Shown here in pieces: positions 7,998 through 17,000 of a DNA stretch of 64,000 nucleotides. This DNA is from Myxococcales bacterium (GTDB lineage Bacteria > Myxococcota_A > Polyangia > Polyangiales > Houyiibacteriaceae): positions 33,562 through 97,561 of the forward strand of contig JAOTVB010000016.1 of the NCBI GenBank assembly GCA_029863605.1. The letters are read 5' to 3'. The position numbers and the translations under genes were made by a program. The notes beneath the pieces are model-generated. The model was not told the DNA's origin, made no database searches, and worked only from the letters and a program-made list of their open reading frames with translations. Positions within the stretch are counted from its first letter, which is position 1; each line of letters starts with the position of its first letter.

Positions 7998-8831
7998 ATG
8001 ATCGGGCGGATCGTCTTACTGAGTCTCTGGCTGGCGGCGCTCGGCAGTTGCGAATGCGGCTCGAAGAACGAGGTCGGGGTCGAGGATCTCTCCGCGGCGG
8101 AACTCCCAGCGAATTTCGATCAGGTCATGGCCGATCATGCACAACTTTCGATTGTGGCGAGGAACGCACTAATTCGAGGCGACCTCCCAGTGGCCCGGCA
8201 GTCGATGCGGAAGCTTGCATTCTTCATGGAGCACGTGCCGTTCCCCGAACAGGGCAAAGAATACGCACGCATCACGAAGGAGCTTGCCGAACAGGTACGC
8301 GAGGGTAGTGACCTCGAGGAGGCCTGCATGGCGTTTGCTCGGTTGTCGTATGCATGCGGGCAGTGCCACCACGCCCTCGACCGAGGACCGCCGATCAAGC
8401 TCGACCCTGCTCCGCATGGAGACGACCTCACAATGCACATGAGACGGCATTACTGGGCCGTAGAGCGAATGTGGGAGGCGCTACTGAGCGACTCTCCAAA
8501 GACTTTCCAAAGGGCCGCCCGTGTCTTGGCCGAGGCGCCTCTTCATGGTCCGCAGAAACCGGACGCCGAAAGTCCCCCGGGAACGACTCGTCTGGCCTAC
8601 GAGGTCCATGATCTGGCCTTCTCGGCCGCGGTCGAGGGAAGCACCGCGGAAGACGATTATGTCCCGGGCCCTGGGGAGCCTCGCGAGGCCAAGCCGACGA
8701 GTCGCGGTCAAGCAGAGATTTTTGGGCAGCTCCTCTCGGCGTGCAGCCAGTGCCACACCTTGGTCGATGTCGCACCGGCGTTGACCAGCAAAGAACCAGA
8801 GACACCCGACTTGGGGAACGACCGGGAGTAG
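7998..8831 (+). CDS. Exported protein with two CxxCH haem motifs
   Basis: A 277-residue protein with an N-terminal hydrophobic segment followed by GSCECGS, compatible with a signal peptide or lipobox. Two haem-attachment motifs, CGQCH near residue 119 and CSQCH near 252, are separated by a helical stretch. The spacing suggests two cytochrome c'-like repeats, each with the motif near its C-terminal end. I cannot name a specific family. It may be the third gene of the hemerythrin-USP operon. Its stop codon is immediately followed by the remnant of a CoA-transferase gene in the same frame. Confidence 0.75.
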   Translation: MIGRIVLLSLWLAALGSCECGSKNEVGVEDLSAAELPANFDQVMADHAQLSIVARNALIRGDLPVARQSMRKLAFFMEHVPFPEQGKEYARITKELAEQVREGSDLEEACMAFARLSYACGQCHHALDRGPPIKLDPAPHGDDLTMHMRRHYWAVERMWEALLSDSPKTFQRAARVLAEAPLHGPQKPDAESPPGTTRLAYEVHDLAFSAAVEGSTAEDDYVPGPGEPREAKPTSRGQAEIFGQLLSACSQCHTLVDVAPALTSKEPETPDLGNDRE

Positions 8832-9180
8832 GTCGAGCAAGCCAAGCGCCTTCGGAACGTCGAGCTGATTCATCTACATACGTCTTCAAATGGGGATTGG
8901 TGCCGTTCCCGACGCGATATTGGCCGCGCTCAAAGGCCACCACCGCTTCGGCGCGCTGTCGAGCCACACCCAAAAAGGTGTACCACGCGTCGTGCCAATC
9001 CTTCGACCGGGAGCGGGGGTGGTGACGACGCGTGCCCACGTGCAATTCGTCGTGACGAAAAATGGCGCTGTCGACCTCTACGGGAAGACCCTCAGCGAGC
9101 GTGCAGAGCTCCTGATGTCGATTGCGCACCCCGACGACCAGGAGAGCCTGGAGCGAGCCTGGCACGAAGCCCGTGCGTGA
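8832..9180 (+). pseudogene. Remnant of an acetyl-CoA hydrolase/4-hydroxybutyrate CoA-transferase gene
   Basis: Three blocks of one family are visible in order. Block 1 (8832-8885) reads VEQAKRLRNVELIHLHT, the family's N-terminal strand. Block 2 (8887 to about 8955) is in a different frame and reads QMGIGAVPDAILAALKGH, the central glycine motif. Block 3 (about 8955-9180) reads PILRPGAGVVTTRAHV and then GKTLSERAELLMSIAHPD, the C-terminal domain. A normal member has about 430 residues; here roughly three quarters are missing, with one out-of-frame and one in-frame junction and no start codon for block 1. The open part from 8890 could still make a 96-residue fragment, but the catalytic glutamate region is gone. 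Confidence 0.8.
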
Positions 9181-9190
9181 TGGGGCTTGC

Positions 9191-9205
9191 CCGCACAAGT
9201 TGCGT
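9191..9205. promoter_or_regulatory. Putative activator site (UAS-3), CGCA-N5-TGCG palindrome
   Basis: CCGCACAAGTTGCGT, the distal of two copies upstream of the glycogen operon, centred about 124 bases before the predicted P3 start. It begins 11 bases after the CoA-transferase remnant ends. Confidence 0.55.
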
Positions 9206-9220
9206 CGAAAACGTCGAGAG

Positions 9221-9235
9221 CCGCATGCAATGCGC
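9221..9235. promoter_or_regulatory. Putative activator site (UAS-4), CGCA-N5-TGCG palindrome
   Basis: CCGCATGCAATGCGC, the proximal copy, centred about 94 bases before the predicted P3 start and 30 bases (about three helical turns) from UAS-3. It is therefore on the same face of the helix as its neighbour, as expected for a pair of activator sites. Confidence 0.6.
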
Positions 9236-9295
9236 GGCCACAGTGATATTGTTGGCAGGTTGTGACGGCGTGGCGCGAGGGTTCGCGTCAGGCTT

Positions 9296-9311
9296 TGGCA
9301 TACCTCCTGCT
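9296..9311 (+). promoter_or_regulatory. Sigma-54-like promoter P3 (glycogen operon)
   Basis: TGGCATACCTCCTGCT keeps GG-N10-GC and matches the consensus at all but two positions. The predicted start near 9322 lies 28 bases before the GTG at 9350. Two palindromes lie upstream at the usual enhancer distance. Confidence 0.55.
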
Positions 9312-9349
9312 TAGGGGTTGTGTCTGGCCCCAGCTAATGTCCTGGGCCG

Positions 9350-11350
9350 GTGAGTGGTAGTGTGATTCTCCCAAATTGGTTTCCAACTCGCTCCGACAGC
9401 CCCACAGGGCTCCGCACCCGAGCATCGAGCGATGATGCCTCGGAGGAAACGCAGGTCTCGCAGGCTGCGCCCGATGCGGAGTGGCTGTGCACGAATGCCG
9501 GTGGCTCCTTCGCGATGGGAACGATCGATCGCCGCCCGCGACGCAAATACCATAGCCTTCTCACCGTGCGCGAGCCCGGCATTGGTGAGCCACTCAACCT
9601 CGTCGCGGAGCTCGAGGAATGGTTCGAAGTGGGCGGCGAAACCTTCGCGCTTCACAGCTACGACTGGGGAAACGCGGTCGAGCCGAATGGAGTTCAGTAC
9701 CTGGTGGAGTTCGATCCGCAACCGAGGTGGACTTACCATTTTGCCGGTCTTGACGTGATCCGCGAGCTTTGGCTGGAAGATGGCGCCGACGCGGTCTGGC
9801 TTCGCTATTCGGTAGAAGGCATCACCGAGCCGGTCCAACTCAGGTTGCGCCCTTTGATTCGATGCCGCCCGATTCACAAGCTCACTTTCGCGAATCCGTT
9901 CTTGAATGGAGAAGTCGACGTCGATGACGCGGGCTTCCTGCAGGCGACGATGCGACCCTACAAAAACGTTCCTCCGCTCGTGACCAGCCTTCACGGCGCC
10001 CGGGGCACGTTCCGGAGAGACGGCCACTGGTACGAGGGCGTCCACTACGAATGGGAAAACGCCCGCGGCTACGAAGACACCGAGGACTTCTTCACGCCTG
10101 GAGAGTTTTGCATCACGATCGACCGCGACACTTCGTTGAGTGTCCGGCTCGGGACGACACCCACGCGGAGCCCCGACCCACAAGTGCTGACCTCTCTTCC
10201 GAGCGGCGGACGTTCGTTCCTAGAGGAGCTCGACGATGCTGCCGACGCATACCTGGTCAAGCTCCAAGGAGATGGGACCGGTGTGATCGCCGGGTATCCG
10301 TGGTTTGGCGAGTGGTCTCGTGATGCTCTGATCTCGCTTCCAGGCTTGTGTCTCGCCAGAGATAGGGCCAGTGACGCATTGGCCATCCTCGAGTCGTTGG
10401 CCGAACGCCTTGAAAACGGGTTGGTTCCGAATATCCCGAAGAGCGGTGATGTCCCGGCCAATGCAAACGCGATCGACGCCTCGCTCTTGTTCGTCTGGGC
10501 GACGGCCCTGACGTCAAGACGGACCCGGAGCCGCCGATTGGGAGCTCTTCAGGAGGCATGCCTCGATTTGATCGAGCGCATCATAGGGGAAGCGGACGCC
10601 CGCGTGCACGTGGATCCTCAGGGCTTCCTCTTCGTAGACCAAGGACCTTGGGCGCTCACTTGGATGGACGCCATGGTCGACGGACGCCCGGTGACGCCAC
10701 GGTGGGGCTATCCCGTCGACCTCAACGCGCTGTGGCTGTCCGGTCTGATCACCACGGGCCGGTGGGCCAAGAAACTGCGCCCCAAGCTCGCCAAGACACT
10801 CGAAGAAACCGCGAGGAAGCTTGCAGATCACTTCGAAGAAAAATTCTGGCTTCAAGATCAAGGGTTCTTGACCGACACGCATGATGGCGAAAACCCGGAT
10901 TGCCGACTACGACCCAATCAACTTTGGGCACTCGTATTACCTGGAGTTCCGCTCGAGAAATCACACAAGCGCCAAGCCCTGCACGCCGTGCGCAGCAAGT
11001 TGCTCACGCCCGTAGGGCTTCGCACGCTCTCGCCCGACGATCCCGACTATCGACCGGTCTATCGAGGGGGACAAACCGATCGGGACCTCGCGTACCACCA
11101 GGGGACCGTGTGGCCCTGGCTGCTCGGCCTCTATGCCGATGCGGTTCGCGCGATCGACGGGCCAACGGCAATGAACGCGGAGCTCTTGCCGATCCTTGCG
11201 AGCCTCTGCGCCCACTTCCGCACCGAAGGCTGCATCGGCCAGATAGGTGAGGTGTTCGACGCTGACCCACCGCACCTCCCGGGAGGGGCCCCAGCGCAGG
11301 CCTGGAGCGTCGCCGAGGTGTTTCGCGTCGCCAAGATGGCAGTCCCATGA
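9350..11350 (+). CDS. Amylo-alpha-1,6-glucosidase (archaeal-type glycogen debranching enzyme)
   Basis: A 666-residue cytoplasmic enzyme that removes alpha-1,6 branches from glycogen. The N-terminal family signature EWLCTNAGGSFAMGTIDRRPRRKYHSLL occupies about residues 44-70 and is part of a beta-sandwich domain. The C-terminal (alpha/alpha)6 barrel shows GYPWFGEWSRDALISLPG near 313-330, where the acidic catalytic residues sit, and YHQGTVWPWLLG near 585. The start is a GTG with a poor ribosome site; no in-frame ATG exists before the conserved region. It overlaps the next gene by ATGA, so it leads a four-gene glycogen operon behind promoter P3. Confidence 0.92.
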   Translation: MSGSVILPNWFPTRSDSPTGLRTRASSDDASEETQVSQAAPDAEWLCTNAGGSFAMGTIDRRPRRKYHSLLTVREPGIGEPLNLVAELEEWFEVGGETFALHSYDWGNAVEPNGVQYLVEFDPQPRWTYHFAGLDVIRELWLEDGADAVWLRYSVEGITEPVQLRLRPLIRCRPIHKLTFANPFLNGEVDVDDAGFLQATMRPYKNVPPLVTSLHGARGTFRRDGHWYEGVHYEWENARGYEDTEDFFTPGEFCITIDRDTSLSVRLGTTPTRSPDPQVLTSLPSGGRSFLEELDDAADAYLVKLQGDGTGVIAGYPWFGEWSRDALISLPGLCLARDRASDALAILESLAERLENGLVPNIPKSGDVPANANAIDASLLFVWATALTSRRTRSRRLGALQEACLDLIERIIGEADARVHVDPQGFLFVDQGPWALTWMDAMVDGRPVTPRWGYPVDLNALWLSGLITTGRWAKKLRPKLAKTLEETARKLADHFEEKFWLQDQGFLTDTHDGENPDCRLRPNQLWALVLPGVPLEKSHKRQALHAVRSKLLTPVGLRTLSPDDPDYRPVYRGGQTDRDLAYHQGTVWPWLLGLYADAVRAIDGPTAMNAELLPILASLCAHFRTEGCIGQIGEVFDADPPHLPGGAPAQAWSVAEVFRVAKMAVP

Positions 11351-12810
11351 AGGTACTGATGTTGGGATGGGAGTACCCACCGCACATCAGCGGTGGACTC
11401 GGAACCGCTTGCGAAGGGCTGACGAGGGCGCTCGCGAGTCGAGGCATCGAGATCGACTTCTTGGTACCGCGGCTCTACGGTGAAGAGGACGCGCCACACA
11501 TGCACCTCCTCGGGGCTACGGGACCGGAAGCTACGCAACGAGTCCCCCTGCAGCTTCCCAGGCGAAGCTACGAAAGTGCGTTGACAAAAGCGATCGCGAC
11601 CGAGCCGTCTCTTGCGACGGACCCGATTCTGACGGCGGCTGCCGAGGCCAGCAGAGGAGTCAGCCCGGTCGGTATACGCACTATCCGCGTGCCGGCAATG
11701 TTGAAGCCGTATCTCGACCCATCTGCCTATCTCGAGCTACTCACGGCCGGGGGGTTCGACGAGGCTACCGTAGCGCAGCTAGTGCACGAGCTACCAGGCC
11801 CCCCTCGCGAGGTCCGTCGGCAACTCGATCAACCACACGTGGGCGACGACCTTGGGGAATGGAGCGCTGAGCCCACGGCTGAGGTTCACTATGGGCACGA
11901 CCTGTTTGCTGAGGTGGCACGCTATGCCGCCGCCGCAAAGCGGAGGGTAAGCGGGCGGAAGTACGACATCATTCATGCCCATGACTGGATGACGTTTCCG
12001 GCAGGCATCGAGATCGCCGCCCGCGTCAAAGCTCCATTGATAACTCACGTCCACAGCCTCGAGTACGACCGTGCGGCTGAGGGCGCAGACCGCGGAATCG
12101 TCGCGGTCGAACACGAGGGGCTCGAGCGCGCAAAGCGGGTGATCGCGGTCAGCTACTACACACGGGGCCTCATCAACCGAGTCCATGGCACCTCGCTCGA
12201 CAAGATTTCAGTAGTGCACAACGGGGTGTATACGCGCGCAACGGTCCAAGCGTATGCACAACAGCGTAAATCCACGGGGCCCGTGGTCCTTTTTCTCGGC
12301 CGAGTCACTTTCCAAAAAGGGCCGGAGTACTTCGTCGAGGCCGCCGCCCGGGTGCTCAAGCATGTCCCTGACGCGAAGTTCATCATGGCCGGTTCCGGCG
12401 ACATGTTGCCTCGCATGAAGGCGATGGTGGAGCGCCTCGGCATCGGGGATGCTTTCCGGTTCCCCGGATTCGTCCGAGGCGCCGATCTCGAGCGAACCTT
12501 CTCCACGGCCGACGTGTACGTCATGCCATCGGTATCCGAACCCTTCGGGATCGCTCCACTCGAGGCGATGAGCTACGACCGGCCCGTCATCGTCTCCAAG
12601 CAGTCGGGGGTCTCCGAGGTCCTTCGAAACGCTTTGAAGGTCGATTTCTGGGACGTCGACAAGATGGCTAGCCAAATCGTGGCCTTGCTCGAGCTGCCCG
12701 AGCTTCGGCGTGTCATCGTCGAGCTCGCCCGAGAGGAAATTCGTCACATCCATTGGGATGCTGCTGCAGAAAAACTCATTCCGATCTATCAATCGGTGAA
12801 GGCTGTCTGA
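11347..12810 (+). CDS. Glycogen synthase-type glycosyltransferase (GT4/GT5)
   Basis: A 487-residue two-Rossmann glycosyltransferase. The N-terminus LGWEYPPHISGGLG carries the glycine loop that replaces the K-x-G-G of classical GlgA. IIHAHDWMTFPAG lies near residue 208, the C-domain start VVLFLGRVTFQKGPEYF near 312, and the catalytic E-x7-E motif in SEPFGIAPLEAMS near 400. Its place between debranching enzyme and amylase argues for alpha-1,4-glucan synthesis, from UDP- or ADP-glucose (not decidable). It overlaps the previous gene by 4 bases; the next gene begins 9 bases after its stop. Confidence 0.88.
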   Translation: MKVLMLGWEYPPHISGGLGTACEGLTRALASRGIEIDFLVPRLYGEEDAPHMHLLGATGPEATQRVPLQLPRRSYESALTKAIATEPSLATDPILTAAAEASRGVSPVGIRTIRVPAMLKPYLDPSAYLELLTAGGFDEATVAQLVHELPGPPREVRRQLDQPHVGDDLGEWSAEPTAEVHYGHDLFAEVARYAAAAKRRVSGRKYDIIHAHDWMTFPAGIEIAARVKAPLITHVHSLEYDRAAEGADRGIVAVEHEGLERAKRVIAVSYYTRGLINRVHGTSLDKISVVHNGVYTRATVQAYAQQRKSTGPVVLFLGRVTFQKGPEYFVEAAARVLKHVPDAKFIMAGSGDMLPRMKAMVERLGIGDAFRFPGFVRGADLERTFSTADVYVMPSVSEPFGIAPLEAMSYDRPVIVSKQSGVSEVLRNALKVDFWDVDKMASQIVALLELPELRRVIVELAREEIRHIHWDAAAEKLIPIYQSVKAV

Positions 12811-12819
12811 GGAGAAACC

Positions 12820-14022
12820 ATGCCGTCTGTCTGTTTTTATTTCGAAGTGCACCAGCCTTACCGTTTGAAGCCATATGGAGCGCTTCAAGTCGGCCGCGAC
12901 CACGAGTACTTCGATTCCAAGCTCAATGCGCAAGTGCTGCGCAAGGTGGCAGACAAATGTTACTTGCCGGCGAACGAATCGATGCTTCGTTTGATCGAAC
13001 GCACCGACCGTCGATTTCGGATTTCGTATGCCATCACCGGCGTCGCGATCGAACAGATGAAGCAATACGCGCCCGAGGTCATGGACAGCTTCGTGAGGCT
13101 TGCCAAAACGGGTGCCGTCGAGTTCATCGCCGAGACGTACTATCACAGCCTCGCCGCGCTCTACGACAAGGATGAATACAAGGCGCAAATCGATCTCGAG
13201 GTCGACCTTCTGCGGTCCGAGTTTGGACAGACTCCGCACGTGTTCCGCAACACCGAGCTCATCTACAACGACGAGATCGGTCAGTTCATTTCGGATCTCG
13301 GGTTCGACGCGATTCTGATCGAAGGCGCCGACGACATCCTCGACTGGCGAAGCCCGAATTTCGTCTATCGCGTTCCCGGAAGAGACACCCGTCTGCTGAC
13401 GAAAAACTACCGCCTCTCCGACGACATCGCATTCAGGTTCTCGAATCAAGCATGGGCCGAGTACCCGCTTACGGCAGACAAGTTTGCCAAATGGGTTCAT
13501 CAACACAGCGGTGCCGGTGACGTGATCAACCTCTTCATGGACTACGAGACCTTTGGCGAGCACCAATGGAAGGAAACCGGCATCTTCGACTTCCTCGAGC
13601 ACCTTCCCGACTTACTATTCACCCATCCGCACTGGGACATTCTCACGCCGGGCCAAGTGATCGAACGCTACCCTGCACTTGGGGACCTTTCGTTTCACAG
13701 GACCGTCTCGTGGGCGGACGAAGCCCGCGACATCAGCGCGTGGCGTGGCAATGCCATGCAGCAGCGCGCCCTTGCCGAAATCTACGCCCTCGGCACGGAC
13801 GTGAAGCGCCGAAACAATTCGCACTTGTTGGCGCTTTGGCGGCGCTTACAGACGTCAGACCATTTCTACTACATGGCCACGAAGTCCGCGGCCGACGCCG
13901 AGGTGCACGACTACTTCAGTCCATATGAGGGGCCCTACGACGCGTTCATTCACTACATGAACGTGCTGAAGGATTTGAATCTCTCGGTGCTCGGCCCCTT
14001 GGAGGAGCGGATACCCGCATGA
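12820..14022 (+). CDS. GH57 alpha-amylase family glycoside hydrolase
   Basis: A 400-residue GH57 (beta/alpha)7-barrel enzyme. Family regions are present in order: CFYFEVHQPYR at the N-terminus, the nucleophile region FRNTELIYND near residue 147, and FMDYETFGEH near 242, which supplies the acid. It probably acts on glycogen or released maltodextrins inside the cell; no signal peptide is visible. The size matches the short GH57 amylases that travel with glycogen synthase genes, rather than GH57 branching enzymes (over 500 residues). It overlaps the next gene by ATGA. Confidence 0.92.
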   Translation: MPSVCFYFEVHQPYRLKPYGALQVGRDHEYFDSKLNAQVLRKVADKCYLPANESMLRLIERTDRRFRISYAITGVAIEQMKQYAPEVMDSFVRLAKTGAVEFIAETYYHSLAALYDKDEYKAQIDLEVDLLRSEFGQTPHVFRNTELIYNDEIGQFISDLGFDAILIEGADDILDWRSPNFVYRVPGRDTRLLTKNYRLSDDIAFRFSNQAWAEYPLTADKFAKWVHQHSGAGDVINLFMDYETFGEHQWKETGIFDFLEHLPDLLFTHPHWDILTPGQVIERYPALGDLSFHRTVSWADEARDISAWRGNAMQQRALAEIYALGTDVKRRNNSHLLALWRRLQTSDHFYYMATKSAADAEVHDYFSPYEGPYDAFIHYMNVLKDLNLSVLGPLEERIPA

Positions 14023-17000
14023 GCAAGCCCGCCTTCTTCGAGATCTCGTGGGAGGTCTGCAACATGGTGGGCGGCATTCACACCGTCTTGGCCAGCAGGG
14101 TTCGCGAGGTTCAGGAGAGACACGGGGAAGACGGATACATCGCGTTCGGTCCAGACGTTCCGAGAGCCGAAGGGGTTGCACCCGAGTTCCGGTTGGACGT
14201 CTGGGACCGCGAGCTGCTCGACTCCCTCAAAGACCACGAGGTCGGTGTCGTGATGGGGCGTTGGCTGGTGCCGGGCGAGCCTCGCTGCCTCCTCATCAAC
14301 CAGTCTCGTCTCTACCAGCGCAAAGACGAGATCCTCGGCTTCTACTGGGAGGAGTTTGGGCTCGACTCGCTCTTTGGCGCCTGGGACTACTACGATCCGG
14401 TGCTGTTCGCGCACGGTGCGGGGATGGTGATCGAGCACATTCGAGATCGATTTCTTCTTCCCGCTCGTCAGGCAGCGATCGTCCAGGCCCACGAGTGGAT
14501 GTCGGCGGCTGCCATCCTTCACTTGAAGACGGCAGCACCCGAGATCGGCACCGTGTTCACCACGCACGCCACCATGCTCGGACGCTCCCTCGCAGGGCGG
14601 CGGGCCGACCCGAACTTCTACCAGTCTTTGCCGTCCGTGGACGTCGAAGCGGCAGCCAAGGAGCTCCAGGTTTCGTCGAAGCACTCGATGGAGACGGTTG
14701 CCGCACACCAGGCAGACGTCTTCACGACGGTGAGCGAGATCACTGCCCTCGAGTGCGACCACCTTCTCAAACGCAAACCGGACGTGATTCTGCCAAACGG
14801 TTTCGGCGCTCGTCCGGTTCCTTTTGAACAACGCGCCCGAGCGCGGGACGAGCTTTTCAAGCTCGCGGAGCTGACCACCGGGGACGCCTACGATCGAGAC
14901 AGTACGCTGATCTTGGCGCTGGCCGGACGCTACGAATACATCAACAAGGGCGTAGACGTCTATTTGAATGCCGCAGCGAACCTACGGAGCGAGCTCGAGT
15001 CGCGAGATGGGAAGCGCGTCATCGCGTACGCGATGCTGCCTGCCGGACATGCCGAGCCAAAGCGGCAACTCTGGGACCGGGCCCATGGCGGTTCTGCGGG
15101 GCCGCCACTTCGATGCACACACGATCTCGTCGATGAGGCCAACGATCCGATCACCAACCGGCTGAACGCGCTCGGCTTCGACAACCAACCGGGCGCCCGC
15201 GTGCACGTGGTTCACGTTCCGATCTACCTCGACGGGACCGACCCGCTGATTCGCCAGAAGTATTGGGACCTTCTGCCCGGTGCGGACCTCGGGGTGTTTC
15301 CCTCGTTTTACGAGCCTTGGGGGTACACCCCGCTCGAGGCCGTAGCCTTCGGAGTGCCAGCCATCACTACGGATCGGGCGGGGTTTGGTCGGTGGGTCGT
15401 CCGCCAGGGAGACCGCAACCGGACTGGGGTTCGTGTGCTCAAACGAGAGGGCGTCGCCTTCGAAGAGGTGAGCGACACCCTGGCCGCGGCGTTGGTCGAG
15501 TTCATCGATCTCTCTCCAGAGGAACGGGAGTCACTCCGCCGTGCATCCCTCGAGACGGCCACGCTGACGGCGTGGTCCAACTTCATGGACCACTATGAAG
15601 ACGCGCATGGGCGAGCATTGGCAGCAGGGGCAGCTAGGCGAAAAGAGCTCCCGATGGAGCGCCTCAGCGTGCCGTCGGTGCCGGTCGCCACCGACACCTC
15701 GGGCGTTTTTGGCCTCGTCGAACGACTGCCCCGCGCCGAGGGAGAGGAGGTAACCCCGTACACTCGGACTTTCAACGTCGCCAACGCCCTCCCGGCCGAG
15801 CTCCAACCCCTAGAAGACATCGCGGCGAACCTATGGTGGCGCTGGCACCCGGAGGCGGCCGCGCTCTTCAAGCGCCTCGAACCCAGCCTCTGGTTCGAGC
15901 TCGAGGAGAACCCGCACGCGCTGCTCGACCAGGTAAAGCCCGATAGGCTCACGCACCTCGCCATGGACGCTGAGTACGTGCGCAGCCTCAACACGATTCA
16001 TCAGCGCCTGTTGAGCTCGACAGAGATGCTGGAGCCTCGCATCGCCTACTTCTGCATGGAGTTTGGGATCGCAAGCTTTCTCAAACTCTATTCCGGCGGC
16101 CTCGGGATCCTCGCCGGCGACCATCTCAAGGCAGCCAGCGATTTGAATCTGCCGCTGTGTGCCGTCGGGCTTGCTTACCACGAGGGCTACTTCCACCAAT
16201 TCATCGATCGTGACGGCCAACAGGAGGCTTGGGGAGACACTAACGACTTTCAAAGCCCACCTTTCGAACAAGTCATGGCGGGCGCCTACGCGCCCCTCAA
16301 AGTGACCGTCCCCATGCCGACAGGCCCCGTACACGCGCAAGCGTGGCAGCTCAAGGTCGGGCGGATCCCCCTCTTCTTGCTCGATACGGACATCGCGGAC
16401 AACAAGCCCGAGGACCGCGCGATCACGAATCGACTCTACGGCGGTGACGCGGAACATCGGCTGCGGCAGGAGATGATCCTCGGTCTCGGAGGTTACCAGC
16501 TCCTCACCGAGCTCGATATCGATCCGGACGTGTTTCACATGAACGAGGGACACAGCGCTTTTCTGCTCATCGCGCGTGCCGCGCACCTGATTCAGCGGCA
16601 CGGTCTGCGGTCACAGGAAGCGTTCGAGTACATTCGCAATACGACCGTGTTCACGACCCATACACCCGTGCCGGCCGGGCACGACCACTTCCCCGAGGAG
16701 ATGGTGCGGCCTTTTTTGTCGCGTTTCGAGCACGTCCTGCGCCTAGACTGGCCCCGCCTCATGGCGATGGGCCACACCCCTAACGGAAAGCCCAACGAGT
16801 TCGGCACCACTGCGTTGGCGGTCAGGAACTCCGGGCGCATCAACGGGGTTAGTGCGAAGCATGGCGAGGTGGCTCGCGAGATGTTCCTTCAGTTCTACCC
16901 CGACATGGATAGCGCCGATGACGTCCCGTCCACCAGCATCACCAACGGCGTCCACGTCCCGAGCTGGCTTGCTCCTCGATGGCAGCGATTGGCCGAGCGG

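Noticed and set aside
12208..13602. A 464-codon open frame on the minus strand opposite the synthase and amylase genes
   Set aside because: It has no recognisable motif and covers parts of two real genes and their boundary; it is typical of an antisense shadow.
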